Below, one piece after another: positions 6,355-10,649 of a stretch of 10,649 nt of DNA. A program made the position numbers and the translations under genes. Each line of letters opens with the position of its first letter. The stretch's first letter is position 1. Origin of the DNA: Nitrosotalea sp. (GTDB lineage Archaea; Thermoproteota; Nitrososphaeria; Nitrososphaerales; Nitrosopumilaceae); contig JAJPEA010000057.1 in the NCBI GenBank assembly GCA_023252335.1, forward strand, positions 1 to 10,649, written 5' to 3'. Below the pieces are notes generated by a model, which had not been told where the DNA came from, searched no databases, and was given only the letters and a program-made list of their open reading frames with translations.

Positions 6355-7812
6355 ATGAATTACGACCAAATAATACAACTTGCACTGGAGCGTGGGTTTT
6401 ATTTTCCAAGCTGTGAAATTTACTCGGATGCTCATGCAGGATTTTGGGAGTATGGACCATCTGGGGTCAGCCTAAAAAACAAGTTCATCGAATTGTGGAG
6501 AAGAGAACTGGTAAGAAGGGACAGGATGTGGGAGATTGACGGATCACAAATAATGTCAGAGAATGTTTTTGTCGCATCAGGCCACTTGGCAAGTTTTGCA
6601 GACCCGATTGCAACATGTACAAAATGCAAATCAATCTTTAGGGCAGACAAGATGATAGAAGAGATCACAGGAATTACGGTCCCAGAGAGTGCAGATTTAC
6701 CAGAATTTGACAAAGTTATAGAAGAGAAGAAAATTGTATGCCCAAAGTGCAAGGGAAGTTTTGACGGTATCAAAAAATTCAACATGATGTTCAAGGTTGG
6801 AATAGGAGCCCAAGGAGAATCAGCATACCTTAGGCCAGAGACATGTCAATCAATCTTTGTTGATTTTCCAAGGTTGTTTAAAACAATGCGAGGAAAACTA
6901 CCAATTGGTGTTGCCCAGATAGGAAAAAGTTTTAGAAATGAGATCTCGCCAAGACAGAGCCTTCTTAGATTAAGAGAGTTTTACCAGGCAGAAGTTGAAG
7001 TCTTTTGCAATCCTGCCAAGCTAGACGAGTTACCAAAGTTTGCCGAGGTAGAAAATACCCAGATAAGAATAATGATAAATGATACAATAAAGAGCATGAC
7101 ATGTAAAGAGGCACTGGACACAGGTCTAGTTCCAAACAAGCTTGTGGCATACTATCTTGGCTTGCTTGTAGAGTTTTACCAAAAGACAGGAATTGATGTA
7201 TCAAAAAGCAGGTTTAGAAAACTAGGAGAAAAAGAAAAGGCATTCTATGCAACAGTTGCATTTGATTTTGAGGTTGAAACCAACACAGGCTGGCTTGAGC
7301 TTGTTGCATGCAATTACAGATCGGATTATGATTTGAAAAGTCACGGTAATACAAGCAAAGAAAAGTTTGAGGTGATGGACGACGAGACAAAGGTCTTGCC
7401 ACATGTATTTGAGATATCAATGGGTATAGACCGAAGCCTTTACACCATGATAGAGCACAGACTACGAGAAGACAAGGAAAATGACAGGGTTGTGCTTTCC
7501 TTGGAACCATACTTGTCTCCAGTCCATGTAGGGGTATTGTCACTTGTAAAAAAAGACGGATTGGCAGAAAAGACTGATGAGATTTTCATCATGCTACGAA
7601 AAAAATATGATGCATTTTTGGACCACTCGGGTGCAATAGGAAGAAGATATCGAAGATTGGATGAAGTCGGTGCACCATTTGCAGTGACAATTGATCACCA
7701 GACATTGGAAGATGGTACAGTTACAATACGAAATCGAGACTCGATGAGCCAAGAGAGAATAAAAATTTCAGAGCTTGACTCGCACCTTGCAAGAGCTACA
7801 GCATTTCCCTAA
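6355..7812 (+). CDS. glyS: Glycyl-tRNA synthetase (class II, alpha2 type)
   Basis: Charges tRNA-Gly with glycine in the cytoplasm. The 485-residue protein has the class II core. Motif 1 is around residues 45-77 (up to ENVFVASGH). It has the glycine-site element LRPETCQSIF (159-168), motif 2 SFRNEISPR (192-200) with LREFYQAEVEVF (206-217), and motif 3 GIDR (357-360). CTKC (88-91) and CPKC (129-132) form a probable zinc site between motif 1 and the RPET element. From about residue 384 (EPYLSPVHVGVLSL) the C-terminal anticodon-binding domain follows and ends normally (TIRNRDSMSQERIKISEL). The length is near bacterial alpha2 enzymes and shorter than I recall for many euryarchaeal ones. The ATG is 14 bp after the nfo stop, so the two are probably one transcript. 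The RPET element has Cys-Gln-Ser where Ala-Gln-Gly is more common. Confidence 0.97.
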   Translation: MNYDQIIQLALERGFYFPSCEIYSDAHAGFWEYGPSGVSLKNKFIELWRRELVRRDRMWEIDGSQIMSENVFVASGHLASFADPIATCTKCKSIFRADKMIEEITGITVPESADLPEFDKVIEEKKIVCPKCKGSFDGIKKFNMMFKVGIGAQGESAYLRPETCQSIFVDFPRLFKTMRGKLPIGVAQIGKSFRNEISPRQSLLRLREFYQAEVEVFCNPAKLDELPKFAEVENTQIRIMINDTIKSMTCKEALDTGLVPNKLVAYYLGLLVEFYQKTGIDVSKSRFRKLGEKEKAFYATVAFDFEVETNTGWLELVACNYRSDYDLKSHGNTSKEKFEVMDDETKVLPHVFEISMGIDRSLYTMIEHRLREDKENDRVVLSLEPYLSPVHVGVLSLVKKDGLAEKTDEIFIMLRKKYDAFLDHSGAIGRRYRRLDEVGAPFAVTIDHQTLEDGTVTIRNRDSMSQERIKISELDSHLARATAFP

Positions 7813-7831
7813 ATTATATAATAAAATTTAG
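7809..7831. terminator. Shared AT-rich hairpin between two convergent genes
   Basis: CTAAATT (7809-7815) and AATTTAG (7825-7831) are perfect inverted repeats around a 9-nt loop. The left arm contains the glyS TAA, and the right arm contains the TAA of the converging repeat-protein gene. On the minus strand the region reads as a T-rich tract, as archaeal terminators do. The stem is weak (one GC pair), so T-richness may matter more than folding. Confidence 0.45.
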
Positions 7832-10649
7832 TCAGATACAAATGGTAAATCTATTGCTCTGTACTTTACTTTGAGGAATACATCACTCATGGCTTGAGCA
7901 TTTGGCAATAGACCATTTGTAGAATCAATTTCTACTTTCCAGTTACCACTCATTGAATCAACAGAGGTTATAGAGAATCTTTCAAGGACATCATTAGATC
8001 CTGAATATCGTACTCGGTACACTTGGTCTCCAATTGTAACTGTCTTAAAGTTGCCAGCAAGTCCCAATGTTGATTTTGTAACAAGGCAATTGTCATCTGC
8101 TCCTATTACACATGTACCATCAGATGCAGTTACCTTGAATCGCATCGTACCGTCATTTTTAAATGATGAATAAAGTGTTGATGCCTTGGCTATAGTATTA
8201 TTTCCTATGGATACATCAGTGACATTTGCAGGCTCGGATATAGGTAGGTTGACTGTTCCAGGGAATGTATCAACATTTGCTGATGTGGTATCAATTGTTT
8301 TTCCAAATATCTCTGCGATTGCTTGTAGCTTGTATGATAATACATTGTCAACTGTTGGACTCTTCCATTCCAAGTTTACTATATTCTGTCCAGTTGCAAA
8401 TACCTGCGATGGTGAAACATATGCCACAGTTCCATTGACTAGCAATACAACACGTCCATAGACTGGTCCAGTAGAGTTGTTGCTGTAATATGCAGTAGGA
8501 TGAGCCACAGTACCGCCTATTCGTGAAGTCTTGATATCCATTTGTATGCTGCCAACAACTGGATAGCTTGGCTCTACTCCAATAGAATAGCTGTCAGAGT
8601 CAGTTGTTGTTCCTGCGGTATTGTGAGCACTAATCCAGTATGTAAGAGCAGGAGATACAATTGCACTCTGTGGAATGGTTCCAGATACAAGGTATGTCGA
8701 GTTTGATATTGGAAGAGAAGTAACAACCATCTTTACTGTACCATAATTAGTTACAGAATCTCCTGCTTTGACAAATCTAAGTTCGACATCATCAGGTGTA
8801 GTCGCGCTATCTACAATTGCAGATACAGTCATTGATTGTGAATTGACAGTGTGATTATCTTCAGATGATAAAATTGTAGTTCCATTGCCTAGCTGGAACT
8901 TGGCATCAAATATTCTAGGTGCACTGGTATCAATTTCTACTGGTGTTACTGTCAGGTCTTGCTCAAAGGATGTATCACCATGACAGCTTGTTATGTCAAT
9001 GGTCTTTCCTACAGAAACAACATTAGAGCCCACAGCTTGTAAGGCTAGCACCTCAAATGATGTTTCTTTAGAGTTTATTGGGGCTTCATAGACTAGTTTC
9101 TGGATTGTGGCATTTGTATTCTCTGCTGCAAATGGTTGTTCTTTTGAAGGCATTGCTTGAACTACTCCAGTTAGCGATGTTCTCAATATCACACTTGGAT
9201 TGTTATCAGAATAGGCAACTAGAATCTTTACAGTATTATTTGTGTTGCATGTATTGTAGGAAACATCAAGAATTTGTAGGTCTGACAAGATTCCACCCTG
9301 TCCTTCTTCAGATACACCGGATGCACTTGGACTTGGGCCAGAACTTGGGCCAACACCAACAGATCCTCCACCGTTGCCACTACCTGATGAAAATCCTGAA
9401 GTTCCAACAGAAGTAGATGAAGAGCTTGAACTCCATGTTGCAAATCCTGTAAAGTGTTTTGTCCATATTACCAAGTCAGGGCCTTCGTTAATCTTACATT
9501 CTCCTCCTGATGGCAAGTTGTTGTTTGTTGCCTGTGTGTTATCACCACATGTTGATGTAATCTCTGTAATTGTATTTGGAGAATAAAAGAAACCTACACG
9601 AGTATTTGCTTGTCCTGGAAATACCAGTTCTACTGCATTGTTAAATGTCAGTGGAGTAATACCTGCACCTACCTCAATTACAGTATGTATTGTATTTGTC
9701 TGCCCTGTCTGTGTTGGGATTACTAGAGAAGAACTGGTTTGCATAGTGGGCAAGGCAAGTACACCATTCCATGATGTTCCTGTTATGGTAGTATTGGCTG
9801 GAATCATTACTTGAGTTAGAGGGTTAGAATCACCACTGACATATTTTGCTATGGCAAGAGATTTTGAAACCTGAACTGCTACAGCATTACCAATTGTTGT
9901 AGATATTGAAGAATAGTTGATAGATGGAGAAGTTACACTGGATGGAATTGTAACATTTGATAATGCAACATTGTTGCTGACTATAACCAGTTGTGGTTTA
10001 GATTGATCTACAGTTACAGATTTTTGGTTGTCTTCAATTAGATCCTGGTTACTGCCGAGATTTGCAGCTGATGTGACCGAGTTATCTATTGTCAAGTTAT
10101 CTGTTCTACTTTTAGTAATTTGTTTTGTTATTGTATCAGATACTGATAGACCATCAGAGAGTGAAATTCCACTAGTATGTATGATACTTGTTTCATCTAT
10201 CAGAGAAATTGAATCTGATAGAGATAGTATTGCAGAGTGAATCTTGATTATGGAGTCAGCTAGTGGGAGAGAGTCAGAGAGAGACACTATTCTTGCCTTG
10301 GTTGTAGATACTGCTGGGTCAGCTAGTGATAGTGAATCTGAAAGTGATGTGGTTGCAGAGTGGGCTGTAGTGATAGAGCCAGCAAGTGGGAGAGAGTCAG
10401 TAAGTGAGAGTGATATAGACTGGGTCTTGACTAGCGTGTCAGATAGTGATAACGAGTCAGTAAGTGATGTGGTTGCAGAGTGGGCTGTAGTGACGGTGTC
10501 AGATATTGATAGACCATCGTTGACAGAGACAGATCTTGCTTTTGTGGATGTAATTGTTGGATCAGCAAGTGATAACGAGTCAGAGAGAGATTGAGTTGCA
10601 GAGTGGGCTGTAGTGATAGAGCCAGCAAGTGGGAGAGAGTCAGTAAGTG
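7828..10649 (-). CDS. Large Ser/Thr-rich repeat surface protein, adhesin-like (5' end beyond window)
   Basis: The reading frame is open from the right edge to the TAA: 939 visible codons, no start. A GTG at 10287 lies in the middle of the repeats and is not a credible start. In order: (1) about nine imperfect 20-21-residue repeats of the form SLSDSLSLAD followed by a variable Thr/Ala tail (to about 10108); (2) a beta-rich region of some 220 residues ending in LVIWTKHFTGFATW (9433-9474); (3) a Gly/Ser/Pro linker (9292-9432); (4) about 490 residues of beta-rich, probably Ig-like domains ending DLPFVSD. At least a dozen N-x-S/T sites and paired cysteines (for example CGDN/GGECK and DGTC/DDNC) fit an extracellular, glycosylated, disulphide-bonded protein. 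No C-terminal membrane anchor is visible, so attachment, if any, is at the unseen N-terminus or by other means. Similar LSDS-repeat proteins occur in thaumarchaea, but I do not know a defined function. A role in cell-surface or adhesion structure is inference. Confidence 0.85.
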   Translation of the reverse strand, partial: LTDSLPLAGSITTAHSATQSLSDSLSLADPTITSTKARSVSVNDGLSISDTVTTAHSATTSLTDSLSLSDTLVKTQSISLSLTDSLPLAGSITTAHSATTSLSDSLSLADPAVSTTKARIVSLSDSLPLADSIIKIHSAILSLSDSISLIDETSIIHTSGISLSDGLSVSDTITKQITKSRTDNLTIDNSVTSAANLGSNQDLIEDNQKSVTVDQSKPQLVIVSNNVALSNVTIPSSVTSPSINYSSISTTIGNAVAVQVSKSLAIAKYVSGDSNPLTQVMIPANTTITGTSWNGVLALPTMQTSSSLVIPTQTGQTNTIHTVIEVGAGITPLTFNNAVELVFPGQANTRVGFFYSPNTITEITSTCGDNTQATNNNLPSGGECKINEGPDLVIWTKHFTGFATWSSSSSSTSVGTSGFSSGSGNGGGSVGVGPSSGPSPSASGVSEEGQGGILSDLQILDVSYNTCNTNNTVKILVAYSDNNPSVILRTSLTGVVQAMPSKEQPFAAENTNATIQKLVYEAPINSKETSFEVLALQAVGSNVVSVGKTIDITSCHGDTSFEQDLTVTPVEIDTSAPRIFDAKFQLGNGTTILSSEDNHTVNSQSMTVSAIVDSATTPDDVELRFVKAGDSVTNYGTVKMVVTSLPISNSTYLVSGTIPQSAIVSPALTYWISAHNTAGTTTDSDSYSIGVEPSYPVVGSIQMDIKTSRIGGTVAHPTAYYSNNSTGPVYGRVVLLVNGTVAYVSPSQVFATGQNIVNLEWKSPTVDNVLSYKLQAIAEIFGKTIDTTSANVDTFPGTVNLPISEPANVTDVSIGNNTIAKASTLYSSFKNDGTMRFKVTASDGTCVIGADDNCLVTKSTLGLAGNFKTVTIGDQVYRVRYSGSNDVLERFSITSVDSMSGNWKVEIDSTNGLLPNAQAMSDVFLKVKYRAIDLPFVSD
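9292..9432 (-). other. Gly/Ser/Pro-rich linker segment of the repeat protein
   Basis: The frame encodes about 47 residues made almost only of Ser, Gly, Thr, Pro and Val, beginning with a run of six serines after FATW and ending EEGQGG. It separates the HFTGFATW domain from the C-terminal beta domains and is likely flexible and possibly O-glycosylated (inferred). Confidence 0.7.
10353..10406 (-). repeat. 54-bp perfect direct repeat, copy 1
   Basis: This stretch is identical base for base to 10596-10649, exactly 243 bp (81 codons) away, so the frame is kept. Part of it (21 bp, TTGCAGAGTGGGCTGTAGTG onward) occurs a third time at 10473-10493. It encodes the end of one unit (LPLAGSITTAHSAT-type). 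Confidence 0.85.
10596..10649 (-). repeat. 54-bp perfect direct repeat, copy 2 (reaches window edge)
   Basis: Identical to 10353-10406. The identity runs to the last base of the window, so the true repeat may be longer. Confidence 0.85.

Larger units (their letters stand above)
10108..10649 (-). repeat. Tandem 60-63-bp coding repeats (SLSDSLSLAD units)
   Basis: In-frame units of 20 or 21 codons share the core S-L-[ST]-D-[SG]-[LI]-x-[LIV]-x-[DG], followed by tails such as SITTAHSATT, PAVSTTKARIV or TLVKTQSISL. Nine units are visible, and the array continues past the right edge. Units decay toward the C-terminal end (the last are LSDGLSVSDTITKQ and TDNLTIDNS), whereas those near the edge are almost identical in DNA. 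Tails alternate, giving larger periods of about 120 and 243 bp. Confidence 0.85.

Noticed and set aside
6432..6794. 120-codon minus-strand open frame inside glyS
   Set aside because: It is fully covered by conserved glycyl-tRNA synthetase sequence, and its translation shows no domain pattern. It is a shadow of the real gene.
7214..7543. 109-codon minus-strand open frame inside glyS
   Set aside because: It lies over the conserved catalytic core and motif 3 of GlyRS and has no supporting start signal or recognisable motif.
9078..9416. 112-codon plus-strand frame over the linker region
   Set aside because: It is antisense to the Ser/Gly/Pro linker and the neighbouring beta domains. The low-complexity codons explain the absence of stops.
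10285..10287. GTG as the start of the repeat protein
   Set aside because: The frame continues upstream through at least five more repeat units to the window edge, so the GTG is an internal valine codon.
10244..10594. 116-codon plus-strand open frame rich in Ser, Asp and Glu, antisense to the surface-protein repeats
   Set aside because: It is open only because the opposite strand is built from repeated TCA/GAC/CTA-type codons, which read as stop-free triplets in antisense. It has no ribosome site, and the minus-strand frame continues without a stop to the edge.
10108..10649. Possible CRISPR or non-coding satellite array, because of the regular repeats
   Set aside because: The units are 60-63 bp, in frame, degenerate and contiguous without unique spacers, and they encode SLSDSLSLAD peptides. 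This is a coding repeat.

Overview
The window looks like chromosomal DNA of an ammonia-oxidising-type thaumarchaeon (Nitrososphaerota, Nitrosopumilales-like). The evidence is low-to-moderate GC by eye, an archaeal two-subunit DNA primase (PriS/PriL), a glycyl-tRNA synthetase of the alpha2 archaeal/eukaryotic type, very tight gene packing, TTG starts with archaeal Shine-Dalgarno motifs, AT-rich TATA-like boxes, and a long Ser/Asp/Leu repeat surface-type protein of a style I associate with this phylum. The lineage call is an inference from gene content, not from a marker-gene comparison.

Layout. Positions 1-5386 are all on the minus strand, read right to left: priL (DNA primase large subunit), priS (small subunit, overlapping priL by 4 bp), an 85-bp gap, a 946-residue UPF0182-family membrane protein, and a class I glutamine amidotransferase that starts at the codon right after the UPF0182 stop and runs off the left edge. 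Positions 5387-5497 are a divergent promoter region. Positions 5498-7812 are on the plus strand: nfo (endonuclease IV) and glyS, 14 bp apart and probably co-transcribed. Positions 7828-10649 are a minus-strand gene converging on glyS with only 15 bp between stops. It encodes a very large Ser/Thr-rich repeat protein whose start lies beyond the right edge.

How the genes work together. PriL and PriS form the replicative primase, and their stop/start overlap predicts coupled translation. Nfo (AP-site repair) and GlyRS (translation) are housekeeping enzymes read from the other side of the shared promoter region. The UPF0182 protein and the atypical amidotransferase form a second, functionally obscure minus-strand pair. 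The repeat protein is most likely extracellular: about 20-residue repeats, a beta-rich domain, a Gly/Ser linker, and beta-rich C-terminal domains.

I see no mobile element, CRISPR array, tRNA or rRNA, and no clear new defence or biosynthetic system. The points most worth a second look are the recently duplicated repeats of the surface protein, an apparent zinc ribbon inserted in PriS, the altered active-site motifs of the amidotransferase, and an 11-bp-period direct repeat upstream of the UPF0182 gene.
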